Shown: one piece after another, positions 55,834 through 64,000 of the stretch
How positions within the stretch are numbered: the stretch's first letter is position 1
Layout of the letters: each line of letters begins with the position of its first letter
Assembly: GCA_963745765.1 (NCBI GenBank)
Contig: CAVUYQ010000022.1
Span: 16,387-80,386 of the forward strand
Source: Ww85 sp963745765
GTDB taxonomy: Bacteria; Desulfobacterota; Desulfobulbia; Desulfobulbales; Desulfocapsaceae
Reading direction: 5' to 3'
DNA length: 64,000 nucleotides
Notes under the pieces: generated by a model
Told to the model about the DNA's origin: nothing
The model's input: the letters and a program-made list of their open reading frames with translations, nothing else
Databases searched by the model: none
Made by a program: the position numbers and the translations under genes

Positions 55834-56772
55834 TCACCCGCGCGGATGGAATGATCGATGCACCGCTTTCAATCGATCCTGATCGATGTGGGTATATATC
55901 TGTGTGGTGGCGATATCGGCATGCCCCAGCATGAGTTGAACCGAACGCAGGTCAGCACCGTTTGCCAGCAGGTGGGTGGCAAATGAGTGCCGCAGCGTAT
56001 GGGGGGAGATGGCTTTTCTAATCCCCGCTGAACGCGCCGTTTCAGAGATAATCTGCCAGAAGCGCATACGCGTCATCGGTTTTGCCCGCCCGGTGACAAA
56101 GAGGTAATTGCTGCGTCTGCCTTTCAGGATCTGCGGTCGGCAGTGTTCCAGGTAGGAATCAATAACATCCCGTGCCGTCTGACCGAAGGGAACCAGCCGC
56201 TCCTTATTGCCCTTGCCGATCACGCGGAGAAATCCCGCCGTCAGGTTACAGCTGTTCAGCGGCAGCCCGACCAGTTCGGAGACCCGCAAACCGCTGGAGT
56301 AGAGCAATGTCAGCATGGCGTGGTTGCGCACGACGAGCGGCGGCGCCCCGACCGGCAGCAGCAGGATCCTGTTCACCTCCTCGATACTCAGAGCCTTTGG
56401 CAGCGATCGGCTGCTTCTGGGCAGGTCAACCATGGCAAAGGGATTTCGCCCGATATAACGATAGGTTGAGAGGAAGGTGAAAAAACTGTTCAGGGCCGAG
56501 ACCCGGCGGGCGTTGCTGCGGTTGGATATATTCCTGGCGCGGCAGGTAATGAGAAAGGCGTGGATCGTCTCGAGTGAAATGGTATCAAGACTGGTGACGC
56601 CCTCTTTGGTGATAAAAAAAAGAAAGAGACGTACGTCGCTGTCATAGGCAGCGGCGGTATTTTCGGCAAGTCTTTTTTCAGTGAGGAGATGGCGGAGAAA
56701 AATCTCCAGCAGAGCGGTAAACTGTTCTGGCAGGGTTTGCGGTTTTATGGGATTATTTTCAACGCTGGTTGA
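55834..56772 (-). CDS. XerD-like tyrosine recombinase lacking a standard start codon
   Basis: The open frame 56772-55834 encodes the whole of a XerC/D-type recombinase. The N-terminal SAM-like core-binding domain is visible (LLEIFLRHLLTEKRLAENTA, ETIHAFLITC, SALNSFFTFL). The catalytic domain follows: Arg in SSGLRVSELVG, Lys in GKGNKERLVPFG, HTLRHSFATHLL, GHADIATTQIYTH with the Tyr nucleophile. However, no ATG, GTG or TTG exists in this frame between the stop at 56773-56775 and Met at 56433, which already lies inside the protein. The start is either a rare codon (ATA, ATT or CTG) or a lost one. A shorter 199-residue product from 56433 would be catalytic-domain only. The family resolves chromosome dimers. 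Confidence 0.75.
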   Translation of the reverse strand, partial: STSVENNPIKPQTLPEQFTALLEIFLRHLLTEKRLAENTAAAYDSDVRLFLFFITKEGVTSLDTISLETIHAFLITCRARNISNRSNARRVSALNSFFTFLSTYRYIGRNPFAMVDLPRSSRSLPKALSIEEVNRILLLPVGAPPLVVRNHAMLTLLYSSGLRVSELVGLPLNSCNLTAGFLRVIGKGNKERLVPFGQTARDVIDSYLEHCRPQILKGRRSNYLFVTGRAKPMTRMRFWQIISETARSAGIRKAISPHTLRHSFATHLLANGADLRSVQLMLGHADIATTQIYTHIDQDRLKAVHRSFHPRG

Positions 56773-56783
56773 TCAGGTTAACA

Positions 56784-56807
56784 ACCCTGCAGTTTGTGCT
56801 GCAGGGT
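56784..56807 (-). terminator. Hairpin after rpsU
   Basis: Perfect nine-base arms ACCCTGCAG/CTGCAGGGT around a six-base loop, directly after the rpsU stop on the minus strand. Only a short T stretch follows. It would separate rpsU from the recombinase gene or partly attenuate. Confidence 0.6.
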
Positions 56808-56825
56808 GGCAACAATGGCAACGGA

Positions 56826-57020
56826 TTAAAAAGATTTTCTCATGCGGTTGAACTTTCTGAGCTTGCGTCGAGCTTCCGCCTGCTTGCGGCGGGATTTTAC
56901 ACTTGGCTTCTCGTAGTATTCACGACGCTTTAATTCCCTCTTGATTCCATCAATCTGAAGCTTTTTCTTTAACTGTCTGATGGCAAATTCGAGATCACCT
57001 CTTACTTCAACCTCAATCAT
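56826..57020 (-). CDS. rpsU: 30S ribosomal protein S21
   Basis: 64 residues, a complete S21: EVEVRGDLEFAIRQLKKK at the start, RREYYEKPSVKSRRK in the middle and a very basic C-terminus RKLRKFNRM. It is a small-subunit protein involved in translation initiation. It stands at the head of the minus-strand run leading to M50. Confidence 0.96.
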   Translation of the reverse strand: MIEVEVRGDLEFAIRQLKKKLQIDGIKRELKRREYYEKPSVKSRRKQAEARRKLRKFNRMRKSF

Positions 57021-57161
57021 TAGATTCTCCGTATGGCGTTTTGTTCACCTGGTTTGAAAGCCCGGAAGGCTATAAATTTTATGACGACAATCTCTCTATA
57101 TAAAACGATGTCGTCTTTCTGTCAAACAATTTCTCTGATTCATTGGTGGCCCGGGAAACCT

Positions 57162-58556
57162 TCATGATCGTGCGGGAGGGAATATCTTTCCGGGATTAAG
57201 GATGTTTTTCGGATCAAAAAGAGATTTGATCTGTTTCATGACTGACAAGGTTGCCTCATTCAGTTCGTAGCCCATATAGGGCGCTTTACTGAAACCGATG
57301 CCATGCTCGCCAGAAAGCGTTCCGCCCAGCCGTATCGCCTCCTGGAAGAGCCGGTCCTTGGCAATGCTGCCCCGCTCGGCTTCTTCTGCAATAGAGCGGT
57401 CGAGCATGATATTGACATGGATATTCCCGTCGCCGGCATGGCCGAAGGTCAGGATGAGCAGGTCGAGCTCTTTGGCAAGTGCTTCGGTAAAGGCTACCAA
57501 TTCCGGGATACGCGAGCGCGGCACGGCGACATCCTCGCCCATCTTGTTCGGCCTGAGTTTCAGGACCGAAGGAGATATGGCCCGGCGGGCCTGCCAGATT
57601 TCGTCAATTTCCTGGGCATTGCCGGCTTGTCGAACGGTAAATTCGGACTGGCCTTCCAACAGTGCGCGCAAGCGCCTGGCCTGCTCTTCAACGATCGGTT
57701 TTTCCCCGTCGATTTCCACGATCAGCAGAGCCTCGGTGCCGGGCGGAGGCGGATTTTCCATGAACCCGGAGACAACCCCGATGGAGGTTTTGTCCATGTA
57801 TTCCAGGGTACACGGTTTAATGGAGGCGGAGAGGATTTCCGTGACCATCTCTGTTGCGCGTTTCAGCGAGGTCGAGGTGAGCAGAAAGGTCTCCTTGTGC
57901 GGCGGTAGCGGCAGGAGCCTGAGGATCAGTCTGGTAATGATGCCGAGTGTTCCCTCGGAACCGATAAACAGGCGGTTCAGGTCGTAACCGGTAACACTCT
58001 TTTCTGTCCGGGCACCGGTGGTGATAATCTCACCCGAGGGCAGCACAACCTCGAGTCCGATAACATAATCTTTTGTTACGCCGTATTTTACGGCAGACGG
58101 TCCCCCGGCACACTCGGCTGCGTTACCGCCGATGGTGCAGTATTTCAGGCTTGCCGGGTCTGGAGGATAGAAAAAACCATGGCGGCGCACAGCCTTCTGC
58201 AGATCTCCGGTCACAACGCCAGGTTCAACGATGGCAATATGGTTTTCCGTATCAATCTCGATGATCCTGTTCATCCGGGTGAGCGGCATCACCACCCCTC
58301 CATGCAGCGGAACGACGCCTCCCGTCATACCGGTGCCGGCACCACGGGGAATCACCGGTATGGCATAGGTGGAAGCCAGTTTCATGATCCTGCTGACTTC
58401 CCCGGTATTTTCGGGAAAGACGACAGCACCGGGCAGATAAGGTTTAGCGGTGCCGTCATAGCTGTAGCAATGGAGATCCTCACGCCGGGTGGTACAGCGC
58501 GATTCACCGACGATAGCGACTATTTTTGTAATAATATGAGAAGGTATTGCAGACAT
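57162..58556 (-). CDS. glcD: FAD-linked oxidase, glycolate/lactate oxidase GlcD type
   Basis: 464 residues. The FAD-binding PCMH domain (YLPGAVVFPENTGEVSRI, PRGAGTGMTGG, GCTIGGN-like CTIGGNAAECAGG, GSEGTLGI) is followed by the C-terminal FAD oxidase domain ending in GEHGIGFSKAPYMG and DPKNILNPGKIF. It is close to GlcD and to bacterial D-lactate dehydrogenases. These enzymes oxidise 2-hydroxy acids, often with FeS partner subunits (GlcE/GlcF), none of which are adjacent. It stands divergent to ddl. Confidence 0.85.
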   Translation of the reverse strand: MSAIPSHIITKIVAIVGESRCTTRREDLHCYSYDGTAKPYLPGAVVFPENTGEVSRIMKLASTYAIPVIPRGAGTGMTGGVVPLHGGVVMPLTRMNRIIEIDTENHIAIVEPGVVTGDLQKAVRRHGFFYPPDPASLKYCTIGGNAAECAGGPSAVKYGVTKDYVIGLEVVLPSGEIITTGARTEKSVTGYDLNRLFIGSEGTLGIITRLILRLLPLPPHKETFLLTSTSLKRATEMVTEILSASIKPCTLEYMDKTSIGVVSGFMENPPPPGTEALLIVEIDGEKPIVEEQARRLRALLEGQSEFTVRQAGNAQEIDEIWQARRAISPSVLKLRPNKMGEDVAVPRSRIPELVAFTEALAKELDLLILTFGHAGDGNIHVNIMLDRSIAEEAERGSIAKDRLFQEAIRLGGTLSGEHGIGFSKAPYMGYELNEATLSVMKQIKSLFDPKNILNPGKIFPPARS

Positions 58557-58697
58557 GGGAATTTCGATTTAGTTTATTTAGTGTTTACCAGGTGGCCGCA
58601 GAAGGGACAAGAATACCCGAGAAGCATCCAAGGTGCCACACCAAACACCTGCCTGATCCACTTTCAGACAGGAAATCCAAACGACAAAGGTGACGCT

Positions 58698-59660
58698 GTG
58701 ACAGATACTGGAAAAATGCGAATTGCCTTGCTGGCTGGAGGAAAATCAGGTGAGCGCGAGGTCTCTCTGAGTGGGGCGGCAGTTTTTGAAAAAGCGCTGA
58801 ACCCCGATAAATATACAATTTCAAAATATGATCCGGCCAATGATCTCGAACGTCTCGTGCGTGAAAGCGCCTCTATTGATTTCGCTTTCATCCTTCTGCA
58901 CGGCCTCTATGGCGAGGACGGTTCCGTGCAGGGTATGCTCGACCTGCTCGATATCCCCTACCAGGGCGCGGGTATCCTGGGCAGCGCCGTGGCCATGGAC
59001 AAAAACCTGGCCAAGGTGCTCTACCGGATGGAGGGAATTCCGGTTGCCGACTGGCGCGTTGTCAGCAGCATGGGTGAGCAGGAGTGCGGCCGGCTTGTTG
59101 AAGAACTCGGTCTCCCGCTGGTCATAAAGCCGGTGCGGGACGGATCGAGCCTGGGGCTGAGTATCGCCCAGAGCGAGGAGCAGGTGCGAGCAGGTATTGC
59201 GCATGCCTTGAAGAATGATCGCCGGGTTATGCTCGAACGTTATATCAAGGGCCAGGAGATCACCGTGTCGGTCCTCGGCAATGACGATCCGGTGGCCATG
59301 CCGATCATCGAGATCGTGCCGGGCGAGGGGCATGCGTTTTTTGATTACAACGCCAAGTATCTGCCCGGTGCGTCGAAAGAAATCTGTCCGGCCGAAATCG
59401 ACGATGGTTTAAGAACCATCGCCCAGGACTATGCTGTGCGAGCCCATAAGATCCTGCAGCTTTCCGGCTATTCACGCAGCGATATGATTATCGCACCAGA
59501 CAATACCATCTATATCCTGGAAACCAATACCATTCCGGGAATGACGCAGACAAGCCTGCTGCCCCAGTCCGCCAAGGCCCATGGCCTTGATTACCCGGCG
59601 TTGTTGGAGCGGCTGATTGAACTGGGCCTTGAGGAACATGGCAAAAGGCCGGCGTCGTAA
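58698..59660 (+). CDS. ddl: D-alanine--D-alanine ligase
   Basis: The GTG at 58698 has AAAGG seven bases upstream. The frame is open further left, but that part only overlaps glcD antisense; ATG 58716 is an alternative. About 320 residues of the ATP-grasp family: LAGGKSGEREVSLSGA, LHGLYGEDGSVQGML, DGSSLGLSIAQ, and METNTIPGMT-type end (ILETNTIPGMTQTSLLPQ). It joins two D-Ala for peptidoglycan. The 140 bases between it and glcD should hold both promoters. Confidence 0.93.
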   Translation: MTDTGKMRIALLAGGKSGEREVSLSGAAVFEKALNPDKYTISKYDPANDLERLVRESASIDFAFILLHGLYGEDGSVQGMLDLLDIPYQGAGILGSAVAMDKNLAKVLYRMEGIPVADWRVVSSMGEQECGRLVEELGLPLVIKPVRDGSSLGLSIAQSEEQVRAGIAHALKNDRRVMLERYIKGQEITVSVLGNDDPVAMPIIEIVPGEGHAFFDYNAKYLPGASKEICPAEIDDGLRTIAQDYAVRAHKILQLSGYSRSDMIIAPDNTIYILETNTIPGMTQTSLLPQSAKAHGLDYPALLERLIELGLEEHGKRPAS

Positions 59661-59930
59661 ATGCCTCGTTTCATGCGTCGTGTGCATTATTCCGGTACCA
59701 TGGCAGAGTGTTTTTCTGTCGTGACCCGTTATTCCAGCTTCATCCTGTCAGGGGTATCATCTCAGGCTGGAAAAGCAGGTTTGGCATGGAAGCGGGGAGG
59801 AGCATATAATTCCGCAATACAGATGTATTTTTTTATTCCGGAATTTTTTGCTTTATAGTAGTGGCGGTCGGACGTTCTGTGCTTGCAACAAGTTCTGTGT
59901 GTGGGTATGAATAAGATCCTGTTATCCAAC

Positions 59931-60020
59931 GGAGGAGTGCCGGAGCGGCTGAACGGGACGGTCTCGAAAACCGTTGTGGGGGTGACTCCACCCAGGGTTC
60001 GAATCCCTGCTCCTCCGCCA
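59931..60020 (+). tRNA. tRNA-Ser (anticodon CGA)
   Basis: A 90-base class II tRNA. The acceptor arms are GGAGGAG and CTCCTCC, and the anticodon arm ACGGT-CTCGAAA-ACCGT gives the anticodon CGA (reads UCG). A long variable arm (TGTGGGGGTGACTCCACCC) and the T arm with GGTTCGAATCC follow, and CCA is encoded. The foreign-looking DNA begins directly downstream, so the 3' end may be an integration site, although I found no repeat of it. Confidence 0.97.
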
Positions 60021-60093
60021 TTTTCAGCATGCCACCACTGAGAAGTTCAACAGCAAAGCGGTCTTGGGCCGATGGACAGGGTAATTTTAGGAT

Positions 60094-60276
60094 TTACAGG
60101 AAGAAGGTTAATTTGTAGTTTTTCTTAAATGGTTGACCTTGCCGAGGAAAATATTCCTTTGCTGAAATATTGATTGAGTCAATATTCATAGGAGATATCT
60201 GGACTTTTAATAACTGGGGATTAGATAGATCTGTTCCAATTTTTACAGAAATTTTTTGATTCTTTGTTTCTCTTGA
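60094..60276 (-). pseudogene. In-frame continuation beyond the TAG of the uracil-DNA-glycosylase-like remnant
   Basis: After the TAG at 60277-60279 the same frame stays open for 60 codons (KISVKIGTDLSNP, YFPRQGQPFKKNYKL) and ends at TAA 60094-60096. Its composition looks coding and it has no start of its own. It may be the true C-terminus cut off by a nonsense mutation. Confidence 0.4.
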
Positions 60277-60279
60277 CTA

Positions 60280-61060
60280 GCTCAGTTTGAAAATACTCTC
60301 CAAAAGATTTTTTAAATCGAATCCGCTACTGCCGCTCTTCATCATTGCAACACCAGGCCAATAGTAATATTGGATATCACCCGAAAAATTTTCTTTAAAA
60401 ATCTCATAAGTGCTTTTTTGAACAAATATTAAAATCGCATTCTTTGAAAAATGATATTCAAGAATTCGTTTTATTTCTTCATGATTAATTGTGTTTAATA
60501 TTTTTTTTCCAAAAACCTTTTTTATACCTTCAACGTTTTTAAATTTACCGATTACTGGAGTTGGAAAAGAATACAATGTTGTCAGTCCAATTTGGAATTT
60601 ATCTGCAGTCTTGCCTTCTAGGATCAATGACCTTCGGATATTTGCTTCTTCTTGCCTTGCTTGCAAGCTATCTATGCAGTTTGTATTGACGTGATCTATC
60701 AGTTCTGCTTTTTCTAGCTTGCTCCACATCTGGTGTTTATTATAAGTATAATTTTTTCCAGGTGTGCTTAATCTTTGGTTTTTTTGAAAAATAAAACATT
60801 CCATTTTTTACACTGTTTATGGCTGGATTTCCAAAAACCATAAGGACTCTATTCTTACTATGATCGAAATTAGAATCGTATGGCATTATTGATTCTGATT
60901 CATATTCAAGAAGGTCACCATTAAGCGAGCATATATCTTTAAATTCAGGTTCCTCTTCGAAAATATTACAGATTTCAGATGCTGAGTATTTATCCAGCTT
61001 AAGTTTTACGGTATATTTTCCGTCGATAATTTTGGAGAATTGCATGAATTTTAATTTCAA
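60280..61060 (-). pseudogene. Uracil-DNA-glycosylase-like gene, frameshifted at an A7 run
   Basis: AT-rich. The first frame (61060 to about 60780) contains VLMVFGNPAINSV and NGMFYFSK. After a run of seven A's the match continues one base over with HQMWSKLEKAELI, TTLYSFPTPVIGKF and YYWPG-SSGFDL, to 60280. Dropping one A joins both parts. The GNP-A/NGMF and SFPTPVIGK words recall an uncharacterised uracil-DNA-glycosylase-like family; that link is from memory and tentative. The low GC is unlike both flanks, suggesting transfer. It lies just after tRNA-Ser. Confidence 0.5.
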
Positions 61061-61140
61061 ATCTATAGGAGTTACAGGTAGGGGATGTTCTCAGTTAGCA
61101 ATACGTGGTACTGTTACTGTGGCCCCTTGGACCAAAGTTT
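61044..61140 (+). other. Possible truncated gene start at the composition junction
   Basis: ATG 61044 starts a frame (MNFNFKSIGVTGRGCSQL) that looks coding. It then enters the GC-rich block, where it makes no sense. It is probably the first codons of a gene cut by the junction. Confidence 0.3.
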
Positions 61141-61150
61141 ACGTATTGCT
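61097..61150. repeat. Perfect 10-base inverted repeat at the junction
   Basis: AGCAATACGT at 61097-61106 and ACGTATTGCT at 61141-61150 enclose 34 bases. The right arm coincides with where LysR homology ends. Confidence 0.5.
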
Positions 61151-61783
61151 CCCTGCTCGGCGGCAAGGGCGCGCATGTAGTCCCGGTATTCGCAATTGGC
61201 GCGACTCAGATAGCGTTCCTGGTTTAGGTCGCGAAGGCGAACGGCCGGTAACGGCTCGAAGCGATGGCCGGGGGCGAAAGCGATGACGAAGCGCTCCTCA
61301 AACAACGCCATCGTATGGAACCGCTCGTTAATTTCGTCGGGAATGCCGAAGATGGCGACGTCGAGTTCCCCCTGGATAACCCGCCTGGAGCAGTTGCGCC
61401 CGGGCGTCACGGAAGGCGATGTCGACGCCGGGGTAGTGGGACTGGAACTGCTTAAACAAGGGCAGGAGCTTTTTCGGTCCGATCGTGCACATCACTCCTA
61501 TGCCGAGGGGGGCGTCCTTGAGCTTGGCGAACAGCTTGGCTCGCTCCTTTGCGGCCTCGGTCTGCGCCAGGACTTCCTCCAGGTACCGCCGCATCGTCCG
61601 GCCCAACTCGGTGAGATGAGTGTTCTGGCGTTCCCGGTGGAACAGCGGGCCCCCGAGCTCTCCTTCGAGGTTCTGGATGGCGCGGGTCAGGCTTGGCTGC
61701 GAAACGTTGCACTTCTCGGCGGCGCGGGTGAAGTTGAGGGTCTCGCAAAGGGCCTGGAAGTATTTTACCTGGTAGTGCTCCAT
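61114..61783 (-). pseudogene. LysR regulator, frameshifted and truncated
   Basis: ATG 61783 starts a standard LysR protein (YFQALCETLNFTRAAEKC winged helix). The frame breaks at about 61384, where one extra G in GCGGGTT moves LLQA-VIQGELDVAIFG into another frame. The second frame runs through FHTMALFEERFVIAF to about 61140, then into unrelated sequence. The last third of the effector domain is missing. Its N-terminal 60 residues are nearly the same as those of the next LysR gene, so the two are recent tandem paralogues. Confidence 0.8.
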
Positions 61784-61808
61784 GGCGATCTCCCGACCGG
61801 CCGCTCGA

Positions 61809-62684
61809 TCAGGCCGGCCACTTGTGACGCATCGCGTCGCGGACGAAGGCGCCGACCGCCGGCGAATGGGGACGGCCGCGAACCGTGACCAGATTGACCG
61901 TCCGCGCCAGCGGCGGATCGACCAGCGGCCGGGATTGCAATCCGTCGACCGTCAACGAGAACCGCGGGATAATCGCGAACCCGAGGCCGGCACGGGCCAT
62001 CACCTGGATCCAGTCCTCCCGCTCGCTGCGATAGGTGCAAACGGGCTCCACCTCCCGCTCGCTCAGAATGCCGTGGAAATGTTCGCCGAATTCGCAGTTG
62101 GTGCGGTGCAGGTATGACTCTCCGTCGAGATCGGTGACGCTAAGGGTGTCTTTCTGCTCGAATCGATGGCCTGGACCGAACGCGATGACGAAGGGTTCGG
62201 TGAACAACGGCATGGTGTGAAAGCCATCCGCGATTTCCGGAATGGCGAAAATCGCAACGTCGAGGTCGCCGGCATCCAGGAGTCCCCGCAATGTTTTTCC
62301 CGTGGCGTCGTGCAGATCGAGCGTGACGCCCGGATGCCCATGACGATAGGTCTCCATCAGCTCCATCAGCTTCGCCGGACCCAGGGTGCACATCATTCCG
62401 AGGCGCAACTCCACGTCATCGAGAATGGAAAGGCCCTTGGCCCGCTGCTTGGCTGCTTCGAGTTGCCCGAACACCTGCTCGAGGTAGGGACACATCAGCT
62501 TTCCAAGCTCGGTGAGGTGGGTATTCTGGCGTTCACGGTGGAACAACGGACCGCCGAGCTCCCCTTCGAGGTTCTGGATAGCGCGGGTCAGGCTCGGTTG
62601 CGAGACGTTGCACTTCTCGGCGGCGCGGGTGAAATTGAGGGTCTCGCACAACACCAGGAAGTACCGGATCTGATAGAATTCCAC
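61809..62684 (-). CDS. LysR-family transcriptional regulator
   Basis: The GTG at 62684 (AGGAG six bases upstream) starts EFYQIRYFLVLCETLNF, the normal LysR beginning; the frame opens earlier at 62753. About 291 residues with the winged helix AAEKCNVSQPSLTRAIQ and a complete effector domain (LDVAIFAIPEI, FVIAFGPGHRF, GLGFAIIPRFSL). The inducer is unknown. It sits 25 bases upstream of the broken paralogue and faces the same way as the NDH-2 gene, which lies 160 bases further upstream. Confidence 0.9.
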   Translation of the reverse strand: MEFYQIRYFLVLCETLNFTRAAEKCNVSQPSLTRAIQNLEGELGGPLFHRERQNTHLTELGKLMCPYLEQVFGQLEAAKQRAKGLSILDDVELRLGMMCTLGPAKLMELMETYRHGHPGVTLDLHDATGKTLRGLLDAGDLDVAIFAIPEIADGFHTMPLFTEPFVIAFGPGHRFEQKDTLSVTDLDGESYLHRTNCEFGEHFHGILSEREVEPVCTYRSEREDWIQVMARAGLGFAIIPRFSLTVDGLQSRPLVDPPLARTVNLVTVRGRPHSPAVGAFVRDAMRHKWPA

Positions 62685-62844
62685 GCCTCTCTCCTCTGCC
62701 GTGCAGGCCGTCGGACCGTTCGCCGCGCGCCGCCCCTTGCCTTGCTGTCCCATGCGTCACGCCACGGTTGATATTCTCGATTATTAAGTGGGAACAACGA
62801 TCCCTTCGCAAGAGGGACGCAAGTCTCGGTGGCGCCGGGGCGTC

Positions 62845-64000
62845 TTAATCCGTCCTCGCCTCGGCGCCGGTGATCAGGCGGGTGCTGCGGTTATAGGTCA
62901 GGTAGGACCACAGCCAGTCGGCCATCACCGCGACGCGGCTGCGGACGTCGAGCAGGAACGCCACGTGAACGATGCCCCACAGCCACCACGCGAGGGCTCC
63001 GCTCAGCCGGACCCCGGGCAGCGCCGCCACGGCGGCCTTGCGTCCGATCGTCGCCATCGACCCATAGTCCCGGTAGCGGAACGCTCCGGGATGCGGTCTT
63101 CCTTCGATCTTTGCGCGGATGACTTTGGCCGCGTGCTCCCCCTGCTGTTTGGCGACGGCGGCGAGACCCGGCAGGAACCCGCCGTTGCCGTTGGGGCAGG
63201 CGGCGGTGTCGCCGAGCGCGAATACGCCGTCGAGATCGGGCACCGAGAGGTCGGGGTTGACCAGGACACGGCCGGCGTTGTCGCGTGGGGCCTGGATCCA
63301 GCGCCCCGCCTGCGAGGCGATAACCCCTGCCGCCCACAACACCGTGCCGGCGTCGATGCGCTCGCCGTTGACGAGGACGCCCTTGTCGTCCACCTGTTCG
63401 ACCCGCGCGTTGAGCCGGACCTCGACGCCGAGTTGTTGCAGCGACTCGAGGGCCTTGGCGGACAGCCGCTCCGACATCACCGGCAGCACCCGCGGCGCCG
63501 ACTGGACGAGCACCACCCGTGCCGACGCCGGATCGACCGCGCGGAACTCGTCCTGCATGCCGTGGCGGGCGAGTTCGGCGATGGCGCCGGCGAGCTCGAC
63601 CCCGGTGGGGCCGCCGCCGACGATGACGAAGGTGAGAAGGCTCCGGCGCTGGTCCGGATCGTCCGCGGTTTCCGCCCGCTCGAACGCCGTGAGGATTCGC
63701 CCGCGCATGGCGGTGGCGTCGTCGATTTTCTTGAGGCCCGGCGCATAGGGCTCCCATTCGTCCTTGCCGAAATAGCTGTGGCGTGCGCCGGTGGCGAGAA
63801 CTAGGTAGTCATAAGGGATGCTGCGCTCGCCGAGAGCGACCTCCTTGCGATCGGTGTCGACCGCCATCACCCGTCCCATGATTACCCGGCAGTTTGCCTG
63901 GCCGCGCAGGATCGCCCTGATCGGCGTGGCAATGTCGGAGGGCGACAGGGTGGCCGTCGCCACCTGGTACAGCAGCGGTTGGAACAAATGATAGTTGCGG
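62845..64000 (-). CDS. Type II NADH:quinone oxidoreductase (NDH-2), 5' end beyond window
   Basis: About 385 residues of a two-dinucleotide-binding flavoprotein; the first ~50 residues, with the FAD-binding GxGxxG, lie outside. Visible are QPLLYQVATATLSP (typical of NDH-2), YDYLVLATGARHSYFG, the NADH-binding FVIVGGGPTGVELAGA, VLWAAGV, DGVFALGDTAA, and the C-terminal WWLWGIVHVAFL membrane-contact helix. NDH-2 passes electrons from NADH to quinone without pumping protons. High GC, as in the LysR genes. Confidence 0.9.
   Translation of the reverse strand, partial: RNYHLFQPLLYQVATATLSPSDIATPIRAILRGQANCRVIMGRVMAVDTDRKEVALGERSIPYDYLVLATGARHSYFGKDEWEPYAPGLKKIDDATAMRGRILTAFERAETADDPDQRRSLLTFVIVGGGPTGVELAGAIAELARHGMQDEFRAVDPASARVVLVQSAPRVLPVMSERLSAKALESLQQLGVEVRLNARVEQVDDKGVLVNGERIDAGTVLWAAGVIASQAGRWIQAPRDNAGRVLVNPDLSVPDLDGVFALGDTAACPNGNGGFLPGLAAVAKQQGEHAAKVIRAKIEGRPHPGAFRYRDYGSMATIGRKAAVAALPGVRLSGALAWWLWGIVHVAFLLDVRSRVAVMADWLWSYLTYNRSTRLITGAEARTD

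Noticed and set aside
58179..58697. Upstream extension of the ddl frame
   Set aside because: It overlaps glcD antisense, lacks Ddl similarity, and GTG 58698 has a proper ribosome site.
62788..63804. 338-codon plus-strand frame over NDH-2
   Set aside because: High-GC shadow frame; the minus strand has clear FAD/NAD motifs.
1..64000. CRISPR array or prophage
   Set aside because: No regularly spaced direct repeats and no phage structural genes were seen.

Overview
The first 61 kb look like the chromosome of a Gram-negative, anaerobic or facultative bacterium of the Desulfobacterota, most likely a Desulfobulbales-type organism. This is inferred from the gene set, not from a marker gene. The evidence is an rpsU / xerD-like / DHH-CBS-tRNA-nucleotidyltransferase / M50 protease run typical of that phylum, a DmsE/MtrA-type decaheme cytochrome paired with an MtrB/PioB barrel, Pal and many lipoproteins, and moderate GC. 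The last ~2.9 kb (from about 61.14 kb) is visibly GC-richer, with alphaproteobacterial-style codon use. It begins at an abrupt junction that truncates a LysR gene, so it is either transferred DNA or an assembly join.

Layout. 0-8.5 kb: a partial GlgX-type debranching enzyme, a DUF1566 protein, an aminotransferase with a LysE exporter, an outer-membrane barrel, the ovothiol synthase OvoA and an AlaX-like editing protein. 8.9-14.7 kb: a damage-inducible mutagenesis cassette (LexA-type repressor, DUF72, ImuB-like Y-family protein, DnaE2) behind a clear promoter flanked by two copies of an operator-like motif. 14.7-17.8 kb: a D,D-carboxypeptidase and an acyl-CoA-ligase-like protein. 17.8-19.9 kb: a debris zone where an IS630 element sits in the signal-peptide region of a barrel gene, next to fragments of a GAF sensor kinase and a Gly-rich protein. 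19.9-28.7 kb: YitT protein, a frameshifted MscS channel, aconitase A, an ilvD fragment and a three-lipoprotein operon ending in pal.

29-41 kb: a patatin-like lipoprotein, a complete Fe(III)-type ABC importer, two long intergenic spaces carrying diverged copies of one repeat, then a SUMF1-like protein / decaheme cytochrome / MtrB-like barrel operon likely to carry electrons across the outer membrane. 41-49 kb: transporters (MgtE, Fsr-type MFS, Nramp, EamA), an HD-GYP phosphodiesterase and two universal stress proteins. 49-52 kb: a partner-switching module, with a STAS antagonist beside a periplasmic-sensor/PP2C/anti-sigma-kinase fusion. 52-57 kb: M50 protease, DHH-CBS-nucleotidyltransferase, a XerD-like recombinase lacking a standard start codon, and rpsU. 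57-60 kb: GlcD-type FAD oxidase, Ddl and tRNA-Ser(CGA). Downstream of the tRNA lies AT-rich decayed DNA, then the GC-rich block with two paralogous LysR genes and a partial NDH-2.

The strongest candidates for unusual biology are the LexA-DUF72-ImuB-DnaE2 cassette (DUF72 where ImuA is expected), the SUMF1-containing porin-cytochrome operon, and the one-protein RsbU/RsbW-like sensor with its STAS partner. The clearest caution is the junction at about 61.1 kb.
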